Assembly: GCA_947471745.1 (NCBI GenBank)
Contig: CANJKZ010000088.1
Span: forward strand, 558,001-622,000
DNA: 64,000 nucleotides
Reading direction: 5' to 3'
Source: Closterium sp. Naga37s-1
Lineage: Eukaryota; Streptophyta; Zygnematophyceae; Desmidiales; Closteriaceae
Shown here: one piece after another, positions 33,701-45,300 of the stretch
Layout of the letters: every line of letters begins with the position of its first letter
Position numbering within the stretch: the first letter of the stretch is position 1
Notes under the pieces: model-generated
The model's input: the letters and a program-made list of their open reading frames with translations, nothing else
The model's database searches: none
Told to the model about the DNA's origin: nothing
Position numbers and translations under genes: made by a program

Positions 33701-34655
33701 CAAGGCCTTTGGTGACGTGAGCTTCTACCTCGGGATCCACATCGAACGAGATGTGGAGAAACGGTGTATGCGTGTGCACCAACGGAAGTACCTGGAGGCC
33801 TTGGCTGACAACTTTGGGCAGATTGAAGGCCATGTGGCTACTCCATTCCCTTCTGGGTTTAAGTGTGTGAAGGGACCAGAGGAGGAGAGTGTTGGCGAAG
33901 AGGAGAGGCGCTGTTTTCACTCGTTGGTGGGCAGCCTCATGTGCGCGGTGGTAAACACCCGACCAGACGTTGCCTTTGCTACTGGGCAGCTGGCTAGGGT
34001 TGTTCAATGCCCCAATGAGGAGCAGGTAGCAGTTGGAATGAGGGTGGCCAAGTATCTTGGCCAAACAGCGACGGTTGGGCTGCAATATTCAGTGGCGGCA
34101 CAAAGGTGCCAAAAGGGTGTGGATGGTGTTGAACCCGTGCGTTTGTTCCTCACAGCCTTCTCCGATGCATCTTATGCATCAGAACAGGAGGACATGACAA
34201 GTGTGTGAGGCTTCATTTGCTGTGTTGGTGGAGGCCCAAATGCTTGGGAGAGCAAGAAGCAGGTGGACCAAGCAAGGAGCACGGTGGAGTCCGAGTACAT
34301 GGCACTCTTCCATGCCGTACGGGAGATTGTGTGGCAGTGGCGTTTGTTGGCTGAATTGGGGGAGGAGCAGCAAGGACCTACCCCACTCTACTGTGACAGC
34401 CAGGGTGCCATTTCTCTTGCTAAGAACCCTGTGTTGCATGGCCTCACAAAGCCCATGAGGGTGAAATGGCATTGGTCGAGGAACATGGTGGCCGCGGGTG
34501 AAGTTGAGTTGCACTACGTGAGGACGACAGGGCAGCCAGCTGACATGATGACCAAGAGGCTGGTGGAGCAGCAGCATTGGAAGTGTTGCAAGCTGGCTGG
34601 GATGGCTCTGAACTGAGAGAACCAGATCCTAAGGCCAACAATCTGAGGGGGAATT

Positions 34656-35439
34656 TGTTGGTGCAACCCTACGGTTTGCATTCGGCATGTTGTCCGTGTG
34701 CGTGCATGCGTGTGTGCATGGAATGGTATGAGGGCATGAAATAATATATATTTCATGCTTACAATCGTGTGTGAATGATGAGGCATGATTTTGAATGTGT
34801 GTGTCGAGTCAATAGCGAGTTATCGCTAGTCGCGTGTCACGTCGTCGTTTGCGTGTCGTGTGCGGTTTTCTATTTTGTCGTGTGTGGAACGTTCGGCGTG
34901 TCGCAGGTGTGCGCAGTAGACTTCCAAGAACTCAAGGAAGAATTTATCTTGAAGAACCAGAGCCTTGGTTTCAAGATTCAAGTGATTTCCAACCTATCCA
35001 AAAGGGTAAACTTCAAGATAGTGACAATAGTTACATTACAATGTGTAGTGTAACATTTCTCTTGGTGTAGGGCCTTGTGGAGGGTAGTTTTGAGACCCCT
35101 CATAGTTAGTGACAGTGTGACACTGTTCCACATCACTGTAACTCGGCTCTTGGGGTTTGTAGAGGCTGGGAGTCATTCCCAACTCGTAACTCTTCCTAAT
35201 TTGTGTTCTAAGTCTATAGTGGCTGCCATAGTGCCGTTCGTTCAAACCAACGTTGCGTCATCAATACTTGATAAAATCGTGTGATGTAAATTGCCTATTA
35301 TAGGTGATATCAAGACGCTCCAGATCCAATTTATAGCTGTGAAAAGAACTCTATCAACGTTTGAAGCCGCTGTGCAGAAATTCGACTGTGCACTCTATCT
35401 TTCATTATACGCACATTCAAGCCTATTGTGACTATAACA
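34656..35439 (+). repeat. 3' LTR of B2
   Basis: 784 bp, TGTTGGTGCAACC...GACTATAACA, preceded by CTGAGGGGGAATT. It matches the LTRs at 14,564 and 35,652 along its length, with scattered differences. Confidence 0.9.
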
Positions 35440-36862
35440 CCGACGAGATGGATCTCGAACGACCCGCTTCTGATGGTCTTCTACGACTGCGCGCCATCCC
35501 AACCACCTCAACCTCCAATCCAGGCGATGCTGGACCTGCAACAATGGAAGAGGAAGCAGACAGTAGCAAGTGAGCACCCGCTGCACAAGACAACGAAGAA
35601 CGCACAACCTCAGCGACTAGAACCGGTTGGGGAGATCCCGGTCCCGCAGTCTGTTGGTGCAACCCTACGGTTTGCATTCGGCTTGTTGTCCATGTGCGTG
35701 CATGCGTGTGTGCATGGAATGGTATGAGGGCATGAAATAATATATATTTCATGCTTACAATAGTGTGTGAATGATGAGGCATGATTTTGAATGTGTGTGT
35801 CGAGTCAATAGCGAGTTATCGCTAGTTGCGTGCGACGTCGTTGTTTGCGTGTCGTGTGCGGTTTTCTATTTTGTCGTGTGTGGAACGTTCGGCGTGTCGC
35901 AGGTGTGCTTAGCAGACTTCCAAGAACTCAAGGAAGAATTTACCTTGAAGAACCAGAGCCTTGGTTTCAAGAATCAAGTGATTTCGAAGCTCTCCAAAAG
36001 GGTAAACTTTAAGATAGTGAGAATAGTTGCATTACTTTGTGTAGTGTAACATTTCTCTTGGTGTAGGCCCTTGTGGAGGGTAGTTTCGAGACCCTTCGTG
36101 GTTGGGGACAGTGTGGCACTGTTCCACATCACTGTACCTCGGCTCTTGGGGTTTGTAGGAGCTGGGAGTCATTCCCAACTCGTAACTCTTCCTATCTTGT
36201 GTTCTAAGACTATAGAGGCTGCCATAGTACCGTTCGTTCAAACCGACGCTGTGTCGTCAATTCTTTATCAAATCGTGCAATCTAAATTGCTTATTGTAGA
36301 CAACGTGAAGACGCTCCAGATCCAATTTGAATCAAGTCATCTGCAGCTGTGAGAAGAACGCTATCAATGTTTGAAGCCGCTGTGTAGAAATCCGTCTGTG
36401 CTCTCTATCTTTCGTTTTAGGCACATTCAAGCCTATTGTGACTATAACACAGTCAGCCCGTGGGGAGAAATCCTTACATTCGAAGAAGCGGCCACGATCG
36501 GCGGCGGCTGGGAGAAATCAGCGCTACTGGCGGAGTGTGCTGGGGACGGCCAACTACCGCCTACCCTGAAGCTCCAGGACTCCCTCCTACGGATGTTGAG
36601 GCTATTGATCCTTACTGGGCAACCCGCGGTACCAGCTGGGGTGGACCCCCTCTTCCGGACCAATACGCTCTTGACACACCAGAACACGTGCAAGAATTAG
36701 AAGAAGAAGAAGTGGCCTACGAGTTCTTCAGTAAGACAGCGGAACTTCCCGAACATACGGAGGAAGCGCCGCCACCACAACAAGGACCACAGCTGATCTC
36801 GGTCACCAGCGGCGAATACCTCTATCATCGTGTTCCGATGGAAGGACTTCCCACATCTGAGT
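35440..36862. other. Unclassified sequence X hosting a family-B solo LTR
   Basis: Left part 35,440-35,651 and right part 36,450-36,862 flank the solo LTR. The right part has an open frame (plus strand, to about 36,870) with acidic and Pro-rich character (HVQELEEEEVAYEFFSKTAE). I recognise no family. It could be a host gene fragment or part of a further element. Both B2 (its right flank) and the solo LTR lie in it, so it predates them, and A5 begins at its right end. Confidence 0.5.
35652..36449 (+). repeat. Solo LTR of family B with CAGTC target duplication
   Basis: 798 bp, TGTTGGTGC...ACTATAACA, with no internal element sequence. It is flanked on both sides by CAGTC (35,647-35,651 and 36,450-36,454). 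This is the product expected from LTR-LTR recombination of a full insertion. Confidence 0.92.
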
Positions 36863-36996
36863 TGTTGAAATGTTGTGAACGAGAATGAATGAACTAGCAA
36901 AGAGTTCGGTACAAGTACTAACCCTTATTGAATTGTACCCCTTATGGGCTACCCCACTATAGCCTACACAAAGGAAAAAGCTATAATGTTCTGACA
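36863..36996 (-). repeat. 3' LTR of A5
   Basis: About 134 bp ending GTTCTGACA, followed by CACCCCCATAGGCAAAGTGGGG (tract on the element strand). It has the family-A core GTACAAGTACTAACCC. Confidence 0.82.
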
Positions 36997-39909
36997 CACC
37001 CCCATAGGCAAAGTGGGGGAGAACAAGCGGTCACAAGACCAGTCAAGAAAAGCAAAGCAAGCTCAGGGTGGATCACAAAGTCACCACACAGTCCGAGCAC
37101 AAGCAAAGGGCCACAAGGCCAGTTCACATGCACAGTTGTATAAAAGAGAACAAACATTACAGTGATCATATCCTAGCAAGTGCAAGCATGCAGGCATATA
37201 TATAGATCACAGTACAAGCAAAGTCACGCAGTAAGCAAGTGAGGCAAAGTAGGCACAAGGCCTAACACAGTAGAGAAGCGCTGATGATCACCAGGCGGAA
37301 GTGCCTTGGTGAATATATCAGCAATGTTGGCCCTAGTGGCCACGTACGCAAGACGAAGCTGGCCACGCTGCTGCAACTCTCGAGCAAGGAAGTATCGCAG
37401 AGCAATGTGCTTCGTTCTGTGCTCCAGTCTGTGCTCCTAACACAAGGCAATCATGGCCTTATTGTTGACGTACAGAACTGGAGGCGAACGAGGTTGCTCC
37501 CCCAAGTCAGTCAGCAGGTAGGTGAGCCAGCGTAGCTCCTGTGCAGCCATGGCCCCAGCATAGATCTCAGCCTCACAACTGGAGCTGAGAACCGAAGACA
37601 AGCGAGTAGACCGCCAAGAAACAGAGTCAGAGCCAAAGCTGAAGGTGTAACCCTGTGACGACCGCTGCGTAGCTGAGTCGTCAACCCAGGAAGCAACCGC
37701 GTGACCGGTGAGGACAACTGGACCCCGTCCTCCAAGCACGAGCCCCATGCCTGACGTACTGCACAAGTAGTGCAGCACCCTCTTCGCAGCATCCCTGTGC
37801 ACCTTTTGGTGCTTACCAGGAGCCACGTGGCGAGCCAGAAGGCTGAGAGGGTACGCGAGGTCAGGTCGAGTGCAAGTCATCAGGTACATGAGGCAACCCA
37901 GAAGCTCTGGTTACGGACCACTCGGCTCTACGGACTCGTCTGAAGGTGGAGCTGAGAGCGAGTGGCCGGTAGAAAGAGGAGTGGGCTGTGGCGAGGAGAA
38001 CTGGAAGCCGAAGCGCTGAAGGACCTGCTGCACCATGTGTGACTGAGTCAGGGTAATGGTGCGCCGAGCTCTGTCCCGGGTGATCTGCAAGCCAAGATAG
38101 CTGCGCAGTCCACCCAGGTCAGTGCAAGTGTGTCTCTTCTGCAGCCCCGACTTCACGAGGGTTAGTGCCTCAGTGTCAGCAGTGGCAAAGACGAGGTCGT
38201 AGACGTAGACGAGGACGTAGAATGGCGGCAGCGAGGTGTTGGTGGGTAGAAACAGCGACGGGTCAGCAGTAGCAGGAGCAAACCTAAGAGCCGCAAGTGT
38301 AGTCCTCAGTGTGTCGTGCCACTCGCGAGGTGCCTGGCGGAGACCGTAGACTGGCCACCGAAGACTCCACTGAGTACTTGTAGGAAAAGACTCAGTGAAA
38401 CCAGGTGGGCGGCGCAGCCAGATCTCCTCGTGCAGGCTGCCCTGCAGAAAAGCTGTGCTGAAGTCCAGAGAGTGCAACTCGTAGTCACGCTGAACAGCGG
38501 CGTGCAGCAACACCCGAAGTGTAGTCTTCTTCGGGGTGGGGGAGAAGGTCTGGAAGTAGTCAACTCCCTGTCGCTGTCTGAAGCCTCGAGCAACGTAACG
38601 CGCCTTGAAGGCAGACGGAGAACCCGGCGGCCGCTTCACCATGAAGATCCACATGGCATCGACTATGTTCGCCCCAGGTGGGGGAACTTCGTCGACGTAG
38701 GTGCCTGTGGACTTCCAGGATGCCATCTCGGCATCCATGGCTGCCTGCCACTGAGAGGAGTAAGGACCCGTAATCGCCTCTACGTAAGAGTGCGGGGTCG
38801 GGATGTCTGGAGCATCCGGGTCTCCCTCAGGGGCAAGCAGCATGGAAGCAAAACGAGGTACATCAGCTGCAAGACACTCGAAGTCCTCCTGCCTGTCCTC
38901 AAGGACGTCCGTGCCAAGAGCACACTCACCCCTGACGGACGGAGGACTGGCAGACGTAGACTCAGCAACTAGAATAGTGGCGTAGTCTAGACGGTAGGCC
39001 GCAGCCAAGTCAAGCAGCTCAGCAACGAGAGCAGACGCAGCAGCACACTCACACGAAGGGTCCGTGACAGCAGTGGCAAGGCGACGAGAAATAGTGGGAC
39101 GGGCAGCACGAGCGCGGTCAGACTCAGGGTCAGGGACGGCAGGAAGAGAGGACTCAGGAGGAGCAGGCAGAGGAACACGCAGGGGAACAGAGGAAGGACG
39201 AAGGGTCATAGTGCGCGTGCAAGGGACAGGAGGAGGACGCGAACAAGGAACACGACGATCAGTGTGAACAGGCGAGACAGGACGAGACGCAGGCTCACGA
39301 CGCTCTGTAAGACCGCCGGACTGCTCAGTGTAAGGAGAAGGAGCAGGCAGTGGAGAGGCCGGCTGAAACGGCGGCTGTGACTGGTCAAGCGGGGGACACA
39401 GGAGGGGAAGAGTAAGGCTAGTAGAAGACGGAGTACCAAGAACCAGCTGAAGCAGGGGAACGAAGTACGGTCGCGGCCGCACAGTGCCACAAGGGTCAAC
39501 AGCTCCAGCTCCTCCAGCTCCAGCACCTCCAACACTAGGGCCTCCAACTCCAGCGCCTCCTGTGCCAGTGCCTCCAACTCCAGCTCCTCCAGCACCAGCG
39601 CCACCAGCGCTAGAGCCGCCAGCACCAGTAGCTCTAGACTCCGTAGGGTCTCCACCTCCAGCACCCTCAACACCACCAGTCCCGGCAGCTCTAGTACCCC
39701 GGGTACGAGCACCTCCAGGACCAGTGGTCGCAGTACCTCCAGTAACACCAGCTCTAGCAGCAACTCCAGCACCTCCAGCTCAAGCAGCTCCAACACCTCC
39801 AGCTCTGGTAGCTCCACTCCGAAGGTGCGCGCGCCGAACAAACCCATCACGCAGCTGCTACGGAGACAGTCTCGGCGAAGCACAAGCAGAACCGCCAGAC
39901 TACGCACCT

Positions 39910-40090
39910 TCCGACGCTGCACCCCCAGGCTCAACACCCTCAGGCTCAGCACCCCCAAGCTCACCACCCCCAGTCTCAACACCCCCAGGCTCAGCACCCC
40001 CAATCTCAGCATCCTCAAACTCCGCACCCCCCGGCTCCGCACCCCCAGACGCAGCACCCCCAGACGCAGCACCTCGAGCAGCACCTGAGC
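39910..40090 (-). repeat. GGAEP-type pentapeptide minisatellite in A5
   Basis: 15-bp units (CCCAGGCTCAGCACC, CCCAGACGCAGCACC) encode GGAEPGGVET/GGAASGGAAS repeats in the linker. Confidence 0.78.
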
Positions 40091-42928
40091 CGACAGCTAC
40101 CTGAACTGGCGCAGGACCAGGGAGAGGGTCTACTTGAGACACACCTGAGGGAGCAAGACCCTGGGGCGGGAGGGGGTCTACCGGAGGGGGATCAGGAGCA
40201 AGGAAGAGCGGCGGGGGCAGGGGAGGGGTAGAGCGGTAGGGGAAGAGACGGTAAAAGGGAACCGACTCGTCAAACGTGACGTCCTGAGAGGGGAAGACAC
40301 GGCGCGAGGTGGGGTGGTAAAACTGCTAGCCAGGCGCGTCAGGGACGCAGGGGATAGCACGGGGGGAGAGCTTGTCCGCGGATGTATCGCGAACAAAGGC
40401 ACGAGATCCCCAGACCCGGAACACCGACGCATCGCCTACCTCCCCCGTCCAACACAGTGTGGGTGAGGTCTCCGGCAAGGAGACACGGGGCCAGAGGTTG
40501 AGCTGATGCGCAGCGTACCGGACCGCAAACGGCCACAGAAAATGGGGAGCAGCCGCATGGATCATGGAGGTACGAGCGACCTCCATGACTAAGCCAATGC
40601 GGCGCTCAGCAATCCCATTTTGCTTAGGGGAGTCTGGAAGTGTGAACGACTGGAGAATGCCCTCCCCATGACAAAAGTCCCGCAAGAGGTTGGAGGAGAA
40701 CTCACCACTCTGTCAGAGTGCAGACACAGGACAGGAAGGTCCTGGCCAAAACGCTCGCGGAGCTGGAGACGGACCGTGCGGATCCAAGGAATCAAGACAT
40801 CAACGACCTGACCCTTGCTGCGCAAGGGGAAGACCGTGGTGTACCGCGTGTAGTCGTCAACGGCCAGCAGAAAGTAGAGCTCGCGGCTCTCTCTACTGAC
40901 GCGGGCTGGGCCCCACACGTCCATGTGGAGAGTCTGCAGGGGAGCAGTCGTCGGGGGAAACGAGGAGTGAGGAGCGGCGCGCTGCCGCCCCTCAACGCAA
41001 GGAAGGCAGGGCGGGGAAGGCGAGGGCGGCAGGGGAGGCAGAGACCTGGGAAGACCAGAGACAAGAAGACGAGAGTGCATGCCACGAAGGCGTGGCAGGG
41101 ACGGGTGACCCAGGCGGTGGTGCCACAGAAGAGTCTGGTGCGACAGGAGGCGACACGAGCAAGAGGCGGCTACCTGACCTGACGCGGACACCTGAGCAGA
41201 CGCAGCTACCTGAGGAGGCTCGGTAGCAAGTGTGTACAGACTCGACCCTGGCCGACGAGTGAATGTGGCCAGGTGACGCCCCGTTCGTGTGCACGTGCAG
41301 ATCGACACACGCTGACCCCCAGGAGTGGTGGTAGTGACCATCGCATCCTGGAGGGCAGCGGTACTCACCAAGTTCGCAGAGAATGAGGGGAGGTGAAGAC
41401 CGGACAGTGAGTCGGACGGAACCGCCGGTCACGGGAGGACAGTGGAGGAACGGGCCACGACCAGGCCCCCAGAGGGGACAGCCAGTCGGACCGGGACCGG
41501 TGTAGAGAGAGGAGTGAGAGTGGTGCTGTCACGAAAGAAACAAGCAGAGGCGCCTGAGTCCAGCGTGAAGGTGTGCAAGGCCTGAGCAGGCGCAGTGCCA
41601 GGGAGAGTACCAAACTCACTAGCACCTACAGCAGCAGCAGCTATACCTGGATCAGGCGGCACACACCGGTAACAGTCACCCTCAGCACTAACAGACAAAG
41701 CATACATAGCAGAAAGAGTAGCATCAAAGTCTAGGTCAAAGATAGCAATCCTAGACCTAAGCAGATCTGCCCAGCGAGGGAGCTCGACATCGTCACCAAA
41801 CTCAGCACGCCAAGCGTCGTCAAGGCGGGAGAAGCAGTGGTGCTGAGTGTGAAGCCGCCCGCAAGTCTGACCAGCAACTACCGCTCACGCAAGTCAGGGG
41901 GCAACTACCCCCAGACGCCCCACGCAAAAACCACTCACGAAGCTGCTAGGGCGACTGGGTCTCGCTCCGACGTTGCAGCTGCTGACGCTGGCCACCTCGA
42001 GAACCAACACGCCGAGCTCCAGTCCCACCACCACCAGTCCCACTGCCGCCACCGCCACCACTCGCACCGCTGCCTCCACCGCCGCCACCAGAGCCCCCAC
42101 TCCCTCCACCAGTCCCACCGCCGCCACCACCTCCACTGCTGCCCCCACCACTGCTCCCGCTGCCACCTCCACCACCGCCGCTGCTACCTTCACCACCCTT
42201 GCCACCCTTGCTCTTGCCGCTGCGGCGCTTCGCACTAGCAGAAGCATCCCCGACGTCCTCAGCAACAGAGTTGTCAGTAGCTGCAGCAGAGGCGTAGGAG
42301 GGGGCAAGAGGGGAGGGGGAGCACCCCTCAAAGAAGGGCGGGCGCGGAGTGCCACGAGCAGCACCTACAGCAACTGCACTAGTCTCAGATGCGAGGAGAT
42401 GCTGCTCGAGGAGGTCAACAGTGAGGGAGGTGGGGTCAAGAGAGAGGAAGTGGTACCTGACAGAGCGAAGAGAGTCAGGGAGGCGAGTGACTATGAAGTA
42501 GAGGGTGATGAACATCGGGGGCTGGTTCCTGTCAAGGAACTCAGTAGGAACGGCAGCGCGGTAGCGAGCGTCACTAGCGCGAAGGTGGGAAACCAGGTCC
42601 TCGACTGTGGCAAAGGCGGACAGCTCGGGGATCAGGTAGGGCAGAAGGAGGCGGCCTAGAGCAGCAGTGGCAGGGGAGGAGTAGCGGGCGACTACAGCGT
42701 CGTACAGTGCATGTGCTGTCCTGTGCTGTCCGAAGTGAGCGCACTCAGCTAATGGTAGGTTGCGAATGGCTAAGCGAGCAGCAGCGTTGCGAGAAAGCCA
42801 CTGGGACCGAGTCGCACTATCAGCTGTGGTGGGAGGGGCAGTAGCGGCACTGGACACGTGGTCAAACAGGGAAACACCGTCCTTAATATCGCTCAGTAGG
42901 TACAGCTGCAGGTCGTCTAGCCACGTCT

Positions 42929-44473
42929 AGCCACGCAGTACATTCTGGCGATACGGATGCCATCGCCAAATTCCCAAAAGAGGTCCTGGAGCACCTCTCC
43001 GTTTGAGCCTTCGCAGTAGACGCCGATGCTGCCGCCAACAAGGGACTTGAAACGAAGCAAAACGACAAAGCACAAAGGCACAAATATTATCAGAAGACTA
43101 TCGGATATCGTGCGGAACCAGAAACATGGCATCAGCGACTCAGGCACCCCTCACACACCACGCTCAAGAACTCCCTCAGGTCCGGTGTTTTCGACGACGA
43201 CGCAATACTTCTTCCTCCAGGAGGATCTCTCACAGCTGAATCAGTTGATACACCATGCACCGTGTGCCCGACTGCATCACTTGCCCGCAAGCCATTTCCT
43301 TACTTACCTCCTGGCTACGAACGCTACAAGCCACTCGATAAAGTCTGCAGCGACTTCATGATTCTCAGTCAAGAAGGGCTCGACGGCGAGTACTACATGC
43401 TTACCTTCATCGACGCATGCACCCGCTACGTGTGGGCCATCAACACCGACTGCCGCTCCCTAGCCTTCGAGTGCTTCGTGGCATGGATGAAACGGGCTGA
43501 ACGTCAATCTGGACTGAAGCTGAAAATCTACCAGACAGACAGGGGGTTTCGAGTTCTTCTCAACTGAGTTCAAAGAACTCTTCAAGCAGAAGGGGATTGA
43601 GCACCTGGTTTCCCTGCCCCGCTCACGAGCAGCAAGGAGTAGCAGAACGGACAAACAAGAGCCTTGCCACTAGGATGAGGGCCCTGATGAGGCAGTCAGC
43701 CGTCCCTACCAAGTACTGGCCATTTGCGATGAACCACGCTGTCTGGCTGCACAACTGGCTGTCGTCCTGAAGCCTCGAGAACAACAACTCTCCCTACAGG
43801 GCTTGGACGGGCAGAAAGGCAGACACGCGTCTGCTTCGGGTGTTCGGCTGCATGGTACAGTACAGGCCACACACAGCAAGGACCGGAAACTTTGCTGACC
43901 GGGCACGCTGGGACATTCATCTCAGGATCGAAAGGAATACAAGGCGTGGATTGTGCTGGACTATGCGACACACGAAGTCACAAAATCACGTGACTGCATC
44001 TTCTACGAGAAGCTGACTCTGCCACTGTGCAAGGAGCACCGCGAAGCTGACAAAGCACCGGAAATGATTTTTGAAGGACATCGCAGCTTTGCCACGTCAC
44101 ACGATGAAGCAGACTTGGCGGAGGACGCTGACGCAGCAGACAATACACCAACGGATCCATATCCCAATATCCCCCTTACAAGCCCACTCCAGACTCCAAC
44201 ATTCATACCTGTTCATCAATTCGATCCTGCCGATACATTTTGCGAAGCCCACAATTACAACAATGAAGCGCTCCGATCTCCGGATGCCGAGTTACCACCA
44301 CCGAACACCTCGCAAGACACCCTCCGCCTTGGCAACGACGGTGACGACGACGTCGTCGAAGTAACCAGCTTCCACGACTACGACGGCCTTCACTACGAAA
44401 AGACCAATGCAACTGGTCTCCGCATCCTTGGGCTCGCCGTAGTTGTTCGTCACACCTCCTCCAAGGAACCCAT
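42929..44473 (+). mobile_element. C1: Ty1/copia fragment, family C
   Basis: Plus-strand fragment with GAG-pre-integrase (TWHQRLRHPSHTTLKNSLRS, about 43.1 kb), integrase core (VCSDFMILSQEGLDGEYYML, about 43.3 kb onward) and a post-integrase segment at about 43.95-44.45 kb (SRDCIFYEKLTLPL). No LTR of this family is visible. Codon use and base composition are less GC-rich than family A. Broken, several breaks. It is bounded by the truncated gag of A5 and the LTR of A6. Confidence 0.78.
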
Positions 44474-44604
44474 AGTCAAAATGTTATATAGCTTACTTTG
44501 TGTAGGCTTTAGTGGGGTAGCCCATAAGGGGTACAATCAAATTAGGGTTAGTACTTGTACCCAACTTCCGTTCAATGCATTTATTCTCGTTCAGTATTCT
44601 GACA
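44474..44604 (+). repeat. 5' LTR of A6
   Basis: About 131 bp, GTCAAAATGTTATATAGC...TATTCTGACA, inserted in family-C sequence. The outer dinucleotide is not a clean TG, so the start is good to 2 bp. Confidence 0.85.
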
Positions 44605-44655
44605 TGGTTTCAGAGTAGGTCCTTCCCTAGGACCATTTTTTTTAGGGCCCACCAC
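44605..44655 (+). promoter_or_regulatory. A6 leader module: primer site, hairpin, T-run, GGGCCCACC box
   Basis: TGGTTTCAGAGT (44,605-44,616), hairpin arms GGTCCT (44,618-44,623) and AGGACC (44,629-44,634), eight T (44,636-44,643), then AGGGCCCACCAC (44,644-44,655). Same order as in A4, A7 and A8. Confidence 0.75.
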
Positions 44656-44689
44656 AGAGCTGCCCCACTCACTGCCCTGTCGCCCTACC

Positions 44690-45300
44690 CTAATAGCGCG
44701 CCGCCCTGCTGGCCCACGCGCCGCCCCTTGCAGCCCGTCGCACCACCCTTAGCAGCCCGCGAGCTGCCCCTGCAGCCCGCGCGCCGCCTCTGCAGCCCGC
44801 GCGCTGCCTCTGCAGCCCCGAGCGCCGCCTCTGCAGCCCCGCACGCCGCCCCTGCAGCCCCGCGCGCCGCCTCTGCAGCCCGCCCGCCGCCCCTGCAGCC
44901 CCGTGCGCCGCACCTGCAACCCCGCGCACTGCCCCTACAGCCCGCGCGCCGCCCCTGCAGCCCACGTGCTGCCCTTGCAGCCCCGCGCGCCGCCCCTGCA
45001 GCCCCGCGCGCCGTCCCTGCAGCCCACGTCCTGCCCCTGCAGCCCCGCGCGCCGCCCCTGCAGCCCCGCATGCCGCCCCTGCAGCCTCGCGCGCCGCCCT
45101 TGCAGCCCTAAGCGCCGCCCCTTGCGGCCCGCGCGCCACCCCTGCAGCCCCGCGCGCCGCCCCTTGCGGCCCGCCCGCCGCTCCTAGGCCCGCTCGCAGC
45201 CCTTGAGGCCCGCTCGCCGCCCCTTGCAGCCCGTGCGCCGCCCCTTGCAGCCTGCTCGCCACCTCTTGCGGCCTGCTCGCAGCCCCTTGCATGCTCGCCC
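44690..45300 (+). repeat. Leader minisatellite of A6
   Basis: About 30 units of 18-22 bp around GCCCCTGCAGCCCCGCGCGC. Every frame is open over long stretches (Ala/Pro/Arg), which is a composition effect. Confidence 0.88.

Larger units (their letters stand above)
29754..35439 (+). mobile_element. B2: Ty1/copia element, family B, 5' end missing
   Basis: A gag fragment at about 29,757-29,930 (MEGMEKRPAND...QGYLLLGQALG) precedes the F insert. The rest runs on: end of gag about 30.75-30.95 kb, protease about 31.1 kb, GAG-pre-integrase about 31.7-31.85 kb (WLTLHRRMGHVDLPILQQLL), integrase about 31.9-32.4 kb (RTDRGGEFLSKDF, YSPAMNGIAERANRTITETA), reverse transcriptase about 33.1-33.9 kb (FMVVYVDDIL), RNase H to 34,616 (VESEYMALFHAVREIVW), polypurine tract and 3' LTR 34,656-35,439. 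About five breaks. It is older than the B1 and solo LTR copies judging by its shorter, more diverged LTR. Confidence 0.9.
36863..42928 (-). mobile_element. A5: Ty1/copia element, family A, 5' end missing
   Basis: 3' LTR 36,863-36,996 and polypurine tract; RNase H and reverse transcriptase about 37.3-38.8 kb; linker about 38.8-40.1 kb with pentapeptide repeats near 40.0 kb; integrase about 40.1-41.0 kb; protease region about 41.55 kb (TLDSGASACFFRD); gag from about 41.9 kb to the join at 42,928, short of the gag start. Broken, about seven breaks plus loss of leader and 5' LTR. Sequence of family C begins at the join. Confidence 0.9.

Noticed and set aside
42883-43147. Minus-strand frame at the A5/C1 join as a small host gene
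   Set aside because: It lies across a junction and antisense to family-C sequence that continues into GAG-pre-integrase on the plus strand.
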